This document shows, in pieces, positions 1-12,379 of a stretch of DNA of 64,000 nt. Numbering within the stretch: position 1 is the stretch's first letter; each line of letters begins with the position of its first letter. The DNA comes from Scylla paramamosain (Eukaryota > Arthropoda > Malacostraca > Decapoda > Portunidae): NCBI RefSeq assembly GCF_035594125.1, contig NC_087156.1:22085497-22149496 (forward strand). Direction: 5' to 3'. The notes under the pieces were generated by a model. The model had not been told where the DNA came from. It made no database searches and was given only the letters and a program-made list of their open reading frames with translations. The position numbers and the translations under genes were made by a program.

Positions 1-3000
1 GCCTCTTCCCATCCAATAAAAATTCTTGAGACACTATGTCCCTTGGTCCTATAGATAATACTGGTTCCTCTACAGGTCGAACTGCATCTCTGTGGAATTT
101 ACTCTCTGCAACATTAGTTTTCAGAGGATAATGATCATAATGTGGATCATCAGCAAGCATTCTTTCTGACAATGTGTTAATTCTAGTATTTTCAGAGTTG
201 ATTGCTACTTCTGTTTCTAGATTTTGGGGTAAATCTTTTACCTGTATTGTCATGTCTTGTGGGCAGTTGGATATCTGGGTGTCTGTTGAATTTTCGTTGT
301 AATATACATCAGGCTGGGTGCAGCTCACATCTTGGGCTGTTGCTAAGTCATCATGATAATATGACTTTGCATAGTTTTCTTGGGTGTGATGTGATTCAAT
401 CATTAAATGTTGGCTTTCTTTTACATCTGATGACCTACATGTATAGAAATTCATACCTGGGTTAAAATTTTCATCATATGGAAATGACTGTGTGCTTTGG
501 TCATCAGATACAGTCATATCATCATCAGGATTATATGTGCTTACATAATATGACACTGCACTTGCAAAGCCTGGTTTATTTTTATGGGGTGTTTCCCTTA
601 ATGTATAAATGGCTTGAGGATTAACTCTCGTATTGAAAGACTCTGGGCATTGGGTTTTCATACTAAAGTTCTGATCATATACTTGTCTTTGATACATTTG
701 ACTTGAATCTGAGGAGAGGGATTCTTCAGCACTATAAGGAGGCTCTTGGTGCCAAACTGTCATGTTTCTCACAAGAGGTTGTCCAAAATGCCCTTGGCTG
801 TTAGAAGAAAATTTCCCGTCTTCAACAGATTCTGAATCTCCCACTAAACCTTCAGATATATGTGTGTGACACACATTTTCTTTTCCAGATGGACCTGGCT
901 GAGAATATACTGAGCTAGGTGGATTGCCATGGATGTCTTGTGAGTTGTGAATAATTCGACATGAATCATATTGGTTACACTGCTCGGTATCTTGATCATT
1001 ACCATCTCTTCTTGATGTAATGTGAAAATCACTTGGTTTATGAAGCTGTGACAGCATAGTTAAGTTAGTGGGATTGGTAAGATCATCTGGATCAAGTGGT
1101 AAATTCTGAGCTGAATGAAAAGGGCCTGTGTGGGTGGAAAAGTCTGTAACAGTTGGCATCACTTCCTGGTTTCTGCCACCACTAAGCTGATCTTCTTGAA
1201 GTTCATCAATTGCTGTTGATATTGCAAGACTGAAGAAACTTTCATTATCTACAACAGAATCTGCAGACTGAAAAGAAAAATTATTTAAAAAGATTAAAGC
1301 ATAATAAAATATATGCTTCTTTAATGTAATGTTATGCAAGTAGAAATCAATTAATATATCTACATAAAATATTACAGACTCATGTTTTGTAATGTAAGAG
1401 ACTTTACTGACCTGAGAAAACTTAGCTTTCAAATTTGAAAAAGAGGTGAGAAAGGCAGATGGAAGTAGAGAATGTTCATTAAGAGCATCCAGAAGAAAAA
1501 ACAGTGCAAGACGTGAGCTGGACATATAAAGGGGATGGCTCTGAATCAAGTGAATAGGTGTCTCTGGATTGAGGTGTGACCACTGAACCCATGTCAGAAG
1601 ACTTCGCAAGTTACGCTCCCGGCTTTTTGGACAGTGATGAACCCACCGAGTGACCAGTAAAAGGGTCTGGTCTTCATGTAAGTGCCAGTTCTGTAAAAGT
1701 AAAAATGTCACCCATTAATATACTAGTCATGCTAATGATCCAATTATGATGGCAATACTGTACTAAAATATCATGTTATCACCATCTTTTGTGAAAGATG
1801 TAGCCCACTATCTTATTGCAAGGTTCACACACGTAAGCTAACTCCATGCATATGACAAAGAAAGACAGGGTTGATGGCATTCTATTCTAGAAGGACCATA
1901 AACACATGAAGAAAGGTTAGTTTGCTGGCTTTCCCCTCCTGTTGGGATTATAAGGTCTTAACTCTTTGGCTTCTAACCAAGATTTTATTAGAATAAAAGG
2001 AGCTCCAGCAAAAGAGAAAACAAGCTCAGGCTGTCTCTAGACAGGCAAGGATTTAGACCCCTTAACTCTCAATTGTGAGCAATGTGCACTATCATCTACT
2101 AAAGTTACATAAAGATGATGAGTATTTAATGAATATACTACATGATTGATTCTAAAATGCTAAAATGAGAAAAATAGAATGTGTTCTTGATACTGCAAAT
2201 GGTACCCAAGAATTTTTTCCATCTTAGATTTAAAATTCTTTTTAACAAAATACTATATAAAATACAATTACTTATCTGCAGTAATATTTCATGCAATGTA
2301 TCTTTAGTTGATAATTAATGGAGACGAATAAGTAAAATGTACTTACTGGACATCTGAGAAAATCTTCAAGTCTTGTGTGAGACATTTCAAGCACTTCATC
2401 CCCCTCAACTACTTCTGACAGATGGGTTTGAATGAAAGTCCCAGTTGTTTTTTCAAGAGCCTTCAAGTTGTATCTGATAGAGAAAATAAAATAGAATAAG
2501 TGTAAACATAAAATATGTTGGTAAATAATACAAAAAGTAACATCTCACTCACAAAATAACAATAGAATTTCTCCTTTTGAAAATCATTAACACCATGAAA
2601 TGCAAAAAAATAGCATAACAAAGGAGCTGTGATTCACAACATCACTATATCTCCTGACATCATAAGGCCAATACCTAAAATAGCAAAAGAAATTTGAAAA
2701 GAACTTATGGCCCCAAAAAATCTCCTATGATATTAGAAAAGATTTTAGACAGATTTTTAATATTTCATATGAGAGGCAGTCTCATGATAGTGGAAAAAAT
2801 TTTGAGATCAACACTGACTATTTTTCTAAGTTAAGTAAGTAGATTGACCAAACATGTAAGATTAACTTACTTTGTAGCCATGTCCCTCACAGTTAGACAA
2901 TTGGTTGCATCAAGGTACCGTTCCAAGTACTCTGCACAATGTTCTTTTAACTTGGCGATGAGAAGTCTGTTGGCAAGTCTCAGAAGCTCAGCTACATTTG

Positions 3001-3773
3001 TTTTGTCAACAACAACTGTCCCAGTATACATATAAGCTAATAAGCAATGGAAGACTTCTGGATCCTGTGAAGTGATTGTAAGTTGTTCCTTGACAGTTTT
3101 GCCAGCTGCAAACAACAAAACATTGATGTATCAGAAAGACAGGTCATATCCACAATGATGAATCATCAAAAGTTTCACTGAACTCTTCATGCATACAATG
3201 ATGATGCATAAAAATTAATACTCTTCAAGGTCATCTATGCTGCCTCCACCTCTCCATCAAAGACTTAACAGCATCAGAGGATACATGGTTATTATGCATT
3301 AACATCACTGAAATAACTTCCAAAAATATTTCAGAGTACAGAAAAACTTGCAAACTGACAACTACAAATCTGTCTATTGAGTATTCCAACCTCAACTCTG
3401 CAATTACTATACTTTGTGTCCCAACAACTAACATAACTACTCCACTTAATATCTAAGAAGAAAGATGCTGAAGTGATGCAATCTTTAATTCCTTTTCTGT
3501 ATTATTTTGATGAGTTTTTAATGTTTGTAGTAATCATTCCTTTATTTCTTCTTTTCAAATGCACTTACCTTTGAATATTGAATCAAAATACGGAGAGCAA
3601 GCAGCCAGTACACAGCGGTGAGCCTGGAACTGATTGCCAGCCACGTGTAAAACAACATCACAACATCTCACAAGCTCACGTTGACTTTTGAGTTTTTCCA
3701 AGACAGCAGTACCATGTTGATTCTCAGTGAATGTCATAGCATTATTCGGTAGAAGATTGAGCGCCATCTCCAT
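1..3773 (-). CDS. BTB-BACK domain protein (3'-partial, five exons)
   Basis: Five minus-strand exons join in frame with GT..AG introns: 3773-3569, 3105-2871, 2473-2347, 1690-1412 and 1267-1, giving 704 residues before the window edge. Residues about 25-135 form a BTB/POZ fold (CCDVVLHVAG, FQAHRCVLAACSPYFDSIF, HCLLAYMYTG). Residues about 150-280 fit a BACK domain (LEDFLRCPN, VTRWVHHCP). The last exon encodes more than 420 residues rich in Ser, Asn, Gln, Asp and Tyr with no folded domain visible, and stays open to base 1. BTB proteins dimerise and act as cullin-3 adaptors or, when zinc fingers follow, as transcription factors; neither Kelch repeats nor fingers are seen here, so the class is undecided. 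The start is MEMALNLL, 11 bases after a splice acceptor, so a non-coding first exon must lie upstream. Exon structure is well supported by phase; family assignment is inference from motifs. Confidence 0.85.
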
Positions 3774-3784
3774 TAATCACTTAT

Positions 3785-4464
3785 CTGTAAGAAATAAATA
3801 GATGATTAGATTCAGTATCATGCCTTTGTCTATTCACTTCACCTAAAAGGTAATTAGTATATCTAAAATACTCTTCCTTGTGAAATACACTTTTGTGCTT
3901 TTTATAATATATTCTGGTTAATTTTTTACTTTACACCATAATCCCCCTATCCCCCTAACCTTGCTGGGACCTGACCTCTCCCCAGGGATACTAATCTAAC
4001 CTAACCAAGCTGGAGGACTGTGCCCCCCTGGACTCCCATCAGGGAAACTAACCTAACCTATCCCACAGGATCAGGTCTAGGGAATTTTTGGGGAGGTACC
4101 CATGTCCATTTTGAAAACTATGGTTTTTCCACACAAACTTGGGAAGATAAAGTTTCTTATAATCCAGTAAAGTATGCAAAAAAATCACATTCCCACGTTG
4201 TAGAGTATGATGGTGTAAATCTAAAAATGATATCAAATAATAGGTTTTCCTTAGATTGAAGAAAAAAAAAAGTTTCAGTAAACTGGATCCTTGTTTGCTT
4301 ACACCCCAACTGCACCATGGAATAAGAAAGATTATAATTATATGGCATCGTGAATTTGTATTGCTGTGAGAAGTCTACCATATCCTATCATGGTTACCCT
4401 TCAAATATATTTCTTAGTGTTTATGATGATGATCTTAAGTGGGGCATGGCAGTGATGCCATGTC
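3785..4464. other. Intron/upstream sequence of the BTB gene
   Basis: No supported gene. It contains scattered short CTAACCTAACC strings (about 3955-4060) of the kind seen again at 5805-5815, 6095-6200 and 44666-44707. The short open frames here overlap on both strands and have no recognisable motif. Confidence 0.4.
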
Positions 4465-4684
4465 AACCCCACACAGACAATCCCAAAGTTCCCCTAAAAC
4501 TTGTTTCTGTGCATGGAGAGGGGGAATATCACCTCAAATATTAGTGCACCTGTTCTAAAGGATCATAAATGTCTGCCCCACTCACAGACAACTCCAAAGT
4601 TCCCTTAAAACTTGCTTCTATGCATGTAGAGGGGGAATATCACCTCAAATATTTGTGCACCAGTTCTCAAGGATCATAAATGTC
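4465..4684. repeat. Imperfect tandem duplication, period 111 bp, two copies
   Basis: The segment 4465-4573 recurs at about 4576-4684 with a constant 111-base offset; shared landmarks include CCAAAGTTCCC, GAGGGGGAATATCACC and GGATCATAAATGTC. The copies differ by scattered substitutions, so the duplication is not recent. Confidence 0.8.
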
Positions 4685-4737
4685 AACGATAACCATAAGA
4701 ATCATGAGAATATTGAGTATGGTAGAGTAATACTGAC

Positions 4738-4814
4738 CTATAATAAATAGGAAGTGTCGCTGTTTCCTAGTGTCACTCCTCAATGTTTACAAACACTGGG
4801 CGACTTCACTCCCA

Positions 4815-4847
<33 letters not shown>

Positions 4848-5041
4848 GAGACTGGTAGAGATGCATAGACTTAAAACAAAATAAATTAATGAAATCCCCC
4901 TAAAATTCACGATGCAAGAAAACAGTGTCGTTATAAGAAGTTCAGAACAGTTATTGCAAGAAAACAGTCAAGGCAGCTCATGTTCACTCGTGAGAAGAGC
5001 AGTGCTCCCGTTGAGCAGCGAGACTTGATATTCCCTGGCGG
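4738..5041. promoter_or_regulatory. Candidate divergent first-exon/promoter region between the BTB and zinc-finger genes
   Basis: On the minus strand a good donor (TATAG|GTCAGT) ends a possible exon at 4738, which could be the missing 5' non-coding exon of the BTB gene. On the plus strand a good donor (GGCG|GTGAGT) ends a possible exon at 5041, which could belong to the zinc-finger gene starting at 10581. A CT tract (4817-4845) sits between them. No transcript evidence is available; this is inference from splice-like motifs and gene orientation. Confidence 0.25.
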
Positions 5042-6469
5042 TGAGTGTCTCATTTACCTGTTTATTTCAAGTGTTACCATGTCACCACATTGTCAGATCG
5101 TATCAGTTATTACTCTTTTTTAAGTTGTTACCATGGTTCACTCTGTATTGTTTGAAATATGTGATGTACTCAGTGAAATAAAGCCAACACAGGTTCTGCA
5201 ATTTTTTTTTATTTCATCATCAGTACAATCTGGCACGTACACTTTATTTATTTATTTATTTTTTTATCGTGCATTCTTATCGGGAGCAGCATGTCTACAG
5301 GGTGGCCTGTGATCAAGGGAGTATTACCTGTGCCGTGCGCCCTATCCCAGTGCAGCTATGGGATCCTTTGTGACGCTCAGCGCACAGGCCCTCAAACACT
5401 TGCTGGAGGCGTGTCACAATTGTGCTGGAGGTACGTGGAGTGGTCAAGTTACTGGTAAATCTTACTACAGCATCTTATAATTTTTTTTGGTGCCCTTCCC
5501 CAGCCTCAACAAACTTTGGGACTGGTGGGGAACACAAAAATCAGTGAAATTTTGCCTTGGAGAAAAGTCTACGGGGAAAAAATGTTGGTTTTATTATAGT
5601 TTAAGCCATTACACACTACGTGGTAATAACCTATCTCATTTTTGTTCTTCTCACTATTCACATAATTTCTAATGATTACACTACTTGTCGGAAATTAATA
5701 ATAACGCCACAATAGGCCTGGGAATGCACAGCACTCTCAACTTTTTCTAAGTCCACAGGTAAACATAAATGGTGTATTGTTGCCTGAACTTCAGTAGTTA
5801 GGTTAGGTTAGGTTAGGGTTTTATTATAGTTTAAGCCATTACACACTACGTGGTAATAACCTACCTCATTTTGTTCTTCTCACTATTCACATCATTTCTA
5901 ATGATTACACTACTTGTCGGAAATTAATAATAATGCCGTGGGCCGTGGGTAGAGATTGGGGACATTGGCTTAAACTATAAATTTACCAAAATTTTTTTTG
6001 GAAATGTTTGGGGTGAATGAGCAAATATGACTAACATATGGACTTCCAAAGCTAACATAACCGGATAGGGGTGATTCTGGCACCTTTGATCCCCTCTAAT
6101 GTAACCTAACCTAACATGGGGGCTGGCCCCCTTGATATACCTAACCTAACCGAAAAGGGGGCTACATCCCCCTAGACAGCTATCAGATAACCTAATCTAA
6201 CCAACCATGATATTATAACCTAGCCCAGAGGCAAGGTGGCATGTCTGCACTATTGCTTCACGTAGCACCAGGGTCAAAGTACACAAAAAATTACATTATG
6301 CTTTTAAAATACTGAAATGTCCAAATATGCAATGTTTACCAAATACTCAGAGTTATGAAGAACTTGAGGTGCAGGTGTCTCCTCTGGGAGGTTTGGACTA
6401 TAGGGACTATAGGAAAGCAGCCTCTTGAAGAAAGATGTGAAAATGGCCATAATAAACATTGACCTTGCA
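5042..6469. other. Intergenic, repeat-rich, no gene seen
   Basis: Apart from the direct repeat at 5587-5937, this stretch has T-rich runs (5200-5265) and several TAACCTAACC strings between 6090 and 6205. The short open frames show no domain. Confidence 0.4.
5587..5937. repeat. Direct repeat of about 121 bp, copies 230 bp apart
   Basis: 5587-5708 and 5817-5937 are almost identical (both run from GGTTTTATTATAG to AATAATAA(C/T)GCC). The first copy has an extra T and a few substitutions. The spacer holds a short TTAGGTTAGG run. No coding content is seen. Confidence 0.85.
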
Positions 6470-8530
6470 AGGTAATCTACAAATATTGAAGTTATGTTTG
6501 GTAGTTTTCAGACCTCTTCTAGACGATGCTGTACAGTTCTGGTCCCTGTATTACAGGAAGGATATAGGTCTGCTAGAATCAGTACAAAGGAAAATGACTA
6601 AAAGGATAGGTATAGGGGATGAGGGATATGAAACAAGAAACTTATGAAACAAGACTGAAGCCATTAAATTTACATTCCTTAGATAAATATAGGTTAAGAG
6701 GGAACCTGATAGAAGTCTTTAAGTGGTATAGGGGTTATAACAAGGGGGACATAAGCAAAATTCTCAGGATTAGTGATCCGGATAGAACTAGAAGTGATGG
6801 GTTAAAGCTTGAAATTTAGTTTGAGAAAGAGATAGGAAGGAATTGATTCTCAAATAGAGTGGTACATGAATGGAATGGACTCAATAATCAGTTTGTTAGT
6901 GGTGAGTCATTAGGGAACTTTTAAAAGAAGATTAGACAAATTTATGGATGGGGATGATAGGTGGAAAAAAGTAGGTATATTTCATAGAGATTTTTTTTTT
7001 TTTTTTATGTAGGAAGGATACTGGCCAAGGGCAACAAAAATCTAATAAAAAAAAATGCCCACTGAAATGCCAGTCCCATAAAAGGGTCAAAGCAGTGGTC
7101 AAAAATTGGTGGATAAGTGTCTTGAAACCTCCCTCTTGAAGGAATTCAAGTCATAGGAAGGTGGAAATACAGAAGCAGGCAGGGAGTTCCAGAGTTTACC
7201 AGAGAAAGGGATGAATGATTGAGAATACTGGTTAACTCTTGCATTAGAGAGGTGGACAGAATAGGGATGAGAGAAAGAAGAAAGTCTTGTGCAGCGAGGC
7301 CGCGGAAGGAGGGGAGGCATGCAGTTAGCAAGATCAAAAGAGCAGTTAGCATGAAAATAGCGGTAGAAGACAGCTAGATATGCAACATTGTGGCGGTGAG
7401 AGAGAGGCTGAAGACAGTCAGTTAGAGGAGAGGAGTTGATGAGACGAAAAGCTTTTGATTCCACCCTGTTTAGAAGAGCAGTATGAGTGGAACCCCCCCA
7501 GACATGTGAAGCATACTCCATACATGGACGGATAAGGCCCTTGTACAGAGTTAGCAGCTGGGGGGTGAGAAAAACTGGCGGAGATGTCTCAGAACACCTA
7601 ACTTCATAGAAGCTGTTTTAGCTAGAGATGAGATGTGAAGTTTCCAGTTCAGATTATAAGTAAAGGACAGACCGAGGATGTTCAGTGTAGAAGAGGGGGA
7701 CAGTTGAGTGTCATTGAAGAAGAGGGGATAGTTGTCTGGAAGGTTGTGTCGAGTTGATAGATGGAGGAATTGAGTTTTTGAGGCATTGAACAATACCAAG
7801 TTTGCTCTGCCCCAATCAGAAATTTTAGAAAGATCAGAAGTCAGGCGTTCTGTGGCTTCCCTGCGTGATATGTTTACTTCCTGAAGGGTTGGACGTCTAT
7901 GAAAAGACGTGGAAAAGTGCAGGGTGGTATCATCAGTGTAGGAGTGGATAAGACAAGAAGTTTGGTTTAGAAGATCATTAATGAATAATAAGAAGAGAGT
8001 GGGTGACAGGACAGAACCCTGAGGAACACCACTGTTAATAGATTTAGGAGAAGAACAGTGACCGTCTACCACAGCAGCAATAGAACGGTCAGAAAGGTAA
8101 CTTGAGATGAAGTTACAGAGAGAAGGATAGAAACCGTAAGAGGGTAGTTTGGAAATCAAAGCTTTGTGCCAGACTCTATTAAAGGCTTTTGATATGTCCA
8201 AGGCAACAGCAAAAGTTTCACCAAAATCTCTAAAAGAGGATGACCAAGACTCAGTAAGGAAAGCCAGAAGATCACCAGTAGAGCGGCCTTGACGGAACCC
8301 ATACTGGCGATCAGATAGAAGGTTGTGAAGTGATAGATGTTTAAGAATCTTCCTGTTGAGGATAGATTCAAAAACTCTAGATAAGCAGGAAATTAAAGCA
8401 ATAGGACGGTAGTTTGAGGGATTAGAGCAGTCACCCTTTTTAGGAACAGGTTGAATGTAGGCAAACTTCCATGTGCCATGTGTAACCCTGATGGCTTCTT
8501 GCAGCTTTCCCTATTTTTTTGTTCTTATGT
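6470..8530 (+). mobile_element. Non-LTR retrotransposon (jockey/CR1-like) 3' fragment, interrupted by another LINE
   Basis: From 6502 to about 6960 the plus strand encodes, in two shifted frames, the C-terminal region typical of jockey/CR1-type reverse transcriptase polyproteins: VQFWSLYYRKDIGLLE, YETRLKPLNLHSLDKYRLR, GNLIEVFKWYRGYNKGD and RTRSDGLKLE. The element breaks off at 6990. Its 3' end (GTGTAACCCTGATGGCTTC...) resumes at about 8472, after a minus-strand LINE. An independent copy of the same 3' end at 34500-34650 is uninterrupted, which supports nesting. Frameshifts make it a dead fragment. Confidence 0.75.
6991..8470 (-). mobile_element. LINE (non-LTR retrotransposon) copy 1, 5'-truncated, reverse transcriptase fragments
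   Basis: Read on the minus strand it ends in a poly-A tail (T run 6991-7006). It encodes reverse transcriptase motifs: MDISKAFNRVWH, GVPQGSVLSPTLFLLFINDLL and a catalytic box written YTDD instead of the usual YADD, followed by the thumb/C-terminal region ([32 protein letters not shown]). The longest open segments are 8201-7551 and 7521-7099, in different frames. It is about 95% identical by eye to the copy at 42775-44400, but 5' truncated at 8470, where flanking LINE sequence resumes. The mutated YADD box and frameshifts mean it is inactive. Confidence 0.88.
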
Positions 8531-8829
8531 TCTATGATAGAGAGGTACTTTATTCTTTGCTGCCCTTCACAGCCACTCGATATTGTTAGTATGCGTAGCT
8601 CTGTTATTTGGGTCCACAAAGTTGATGTAGTGGTTAACAGTTAGGTGTCAGTATCCTTTCTCTTGTAGACTTGTATACCTTCCAGCAATTAGATATAATA
8701 GTAGTGCCAGGGAGAATATGGTCTTTTTTTAATGGCAAGAAGCATCTTGCTGTCCTCACTGCTGAACTGGAACCATGAAGCATTCTTGAATCTCCCTACA
8801 CACACTGCTGAACACCCACTGGCCTTCTA
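8531..8829. other. Spacer, nothing recognised
   Basis: AT-rich sequence between the nested LINEs and the transposase fragment; no coding or structural signal noticed. Confidence 0.4.
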
Positions 8830-9325
8830 TTAACCTCTCCACATTATATTTCCTTTTCCAGACTTCGTTTCATCTATTTCTATGATCTTTCCTTCACTTC
8901 CAATTTGCCTGTCCTTCTTGCAATACCACTCAATCAACACCTCTTTACAAAAACTAGCCAAGTCACAAATCTCCTTGTCGCTTATTTTCATTTCAAACAA
9001 AAACATATGAAAAGCATTCACACACAAAAGCATTTATGAACACAAGAATAATCTTAATATCTGTATCGACATTATTAAAGAAAGTGTTCATAAATACACT
9101 TTCTTGCCACAGACATTTTGTTTGTCCTTTTGTACTTTTTGACAGAGCCAAAGATTCTGGTTCAAGTCCAGTACAGCTGCCTTTCCACATTTCCGACAAT
9201 TTTTCTCTTCTAAGACAAGCTTGTGACAGACACACAAGTCAAACAAATCTCTTGTTTTGTTGCAGTAATGGAGGTAAAAGTTGATTAATCCAACATCACA
9301 GTGTGCACAACTGTGAGGCATTTAC
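8830..9325 (-). pseudogene. ISXO2/IS1595-like DDE transposase fragment (decayed)
   Basis: Two minus-strand open pieces match successive parts of the ISXO2-like transposase family found in many arthropod genomes. The upstream piece (9321-9088) has a zinc-ribbon-like segment with CRKCGKAAVLDLNQNLWLCQ. The downstream piece (about 9033-8830) has FCKEVLIEWYCKKD and GSEGKIIEIDETKSGKGN, which carries the first catalytic Asp in its usual IDE/T(K) context. The two pieces are in different frames and the remaining catalytic residues are absent, so the fragment is non-functional. Family assignment rests on recalled motif order and spacing. Confidence 0.65.
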
Positions 9326-10580
9326 CAGATTTTTAAAGAGCTGCTGTGGACATGCTAAAGCTGATCCGAAATAAAACCACCACAAATGTGTTGTACATGA
9401 AGTACCTCATCACTATTTGTAGATCACAGTTGGAAAAAAAAAAGTCAAATTTTGCCAAAAAATAAAGTTAGTATCTGAAAAGGATATTTCCATAATTACC
9501 AGACCATGATTCTAATAATTTTTATTCTGAAGGGACACAATTTGCTATGAGGGATCTTGATGTTTGTGGCTTTGCTAATGATGCTTATTTAGTGTTTTAT
9601 TGGTGTATGTAATTTATTATTATATTTACCTCTGTATAGCTATGCTTTGAAGCTACTCATTAATATTTAATTATTGCATGAAATAGTTGGTACACTTTGT
9701 ATTCCATTAAGGTTTTGGTGTGCAGTCATCCATACTAAGAGAATTACTGCACCTCCATGTAGTATCTGGAATGTTGGCATATTCTTCTTAGGTTTTATTG
9801 TTTAGATTTGTAACTTGAACTTTATTGATGATAATAACAAAATTTTCAAGAATATCATTCAGGGCCACCTCAGCCAGGCACCTTGTGGTACAAACACATG
9901 GGTCTGAGATGGATGGAGCCCCCACTCCCTCCCAAGATAACTGTAAATCCCAAGTTTCTCTCTAAGTTCCCAAGCTTGTTAGCACTAGGAAAAGAAAAAA
10001 AGAAGATATTGCAAGTCATGCACAGTTACTATACAATCTCTGAATATATAATAGTGAAGTGTTTTAATTAAAAGTAAATGTAACTTACTCAGTTGTGAGT
10101 GACAGTGACTCACCTTAATGGCAGCCATCAAGAAACTGACAGGAAAGTGTTGAAAATAACTGCACTATTCTGAAAAATAATATCAATTTGCATCCATTTT
10201 TCATAATTGGTTGATTGGACAAGTGGTCCAGGGACCCTATTGGTGCTGCAAAGTCCAAACACAATATATTGGCCCACAACTATCAGTTAAAAGAAATACA
10301 TCATTCCAGCATTTGTTCACATGTCTGAGGTAATCCTGGCACATGTGGATATTTTTTTATCACCATTATCATTAATTTGCAATGGGTAGAGTTGGGATTA
10401 GAAATACTTCAAATAGTGGTATCTAATATTTAGAAGTGCCAAGGACTTTCTGTACTGTATTACTTAAAGTTGTAAAAGTAAAAAAAAATAATTGCCTCCT
10501 GCTTCAGCACAAGGAATACAGTTCAAGTTTCTGTGAATCTGTAAAGATGTCTCAACTTGATCGAACAGCTGCCAAAATGG
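9326..10580. other. Intergenic/5' region of the zinc-finger gene
   Basis: AT-rich DNA with no recognised gene or repeat. The last 60 bases may be 5' UTR of the zinc-finger gene. An alternative ATG at 10548 (MSQLDRTAAK) is in a frame that hits a stop at the splice junction. Confidence 0.35.
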
Positions 10581-11831
<1,251 letters not shown>

Positions 11832-12190
11832 TGCATTCATTTAATTGTATGCCAAATACTATATCAATATCCCAGGACTTCATTACTTAACTTCCATCTC
11901 AGGTACTACTGTTCATGGTCATGACTGTAAGCTCAGTTACATCAATGTGGCATGTTGTCACTTAAGTTAAGACTCACTTCCAATATTTGTGAAGGGGGTT
12001 GTACATGCATTTACTTTGTCTCTTTGATTTTGTCAGTGTCTCATCTTGGTGTATAACAATAAGTAGCTTCAAGAATCTTTAGTATCTAAATCATCATCAT
12101 TGTCCCAGACGCTGATACCACATGAATCAGGATATCATCTAAAACACTTTTGAAATTGTATATAAGATGTATATTCTTGTTCCATGCACG

Positions 12191-12196
12191 AATAAA
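12191..12196 (+). other. Possible polyadenylation signal of the zinc-finger gene
   Basis: AATAAA about 360 bases after the stop codon at 11831, just before an (AT)n tract. It is the first canonical signal downstream on this strand, so use is plausible but unproven. Confidence 0.4.
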
Positions 12197-12291
12197 CTAC
12201 ATAGCATAATTTAGCATGTGCAAACAAAAGAACCTCAACTTGTTGCTAATTATATCACATAGTGATTCAAGACATCTTTGAAAATAATGTC

Positions 12292-12293
<2 letters not shown>

Positions 12294-12374
<81 letters not shown>
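12294..12374. repeat. (TA)n microsatellite, about 80 bp
   Basis: Uninterrupted TA alternation downstream of the zinc-finger gene. Confidence 0.98.
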
Positions 12375-12379
<5 letters not shown>

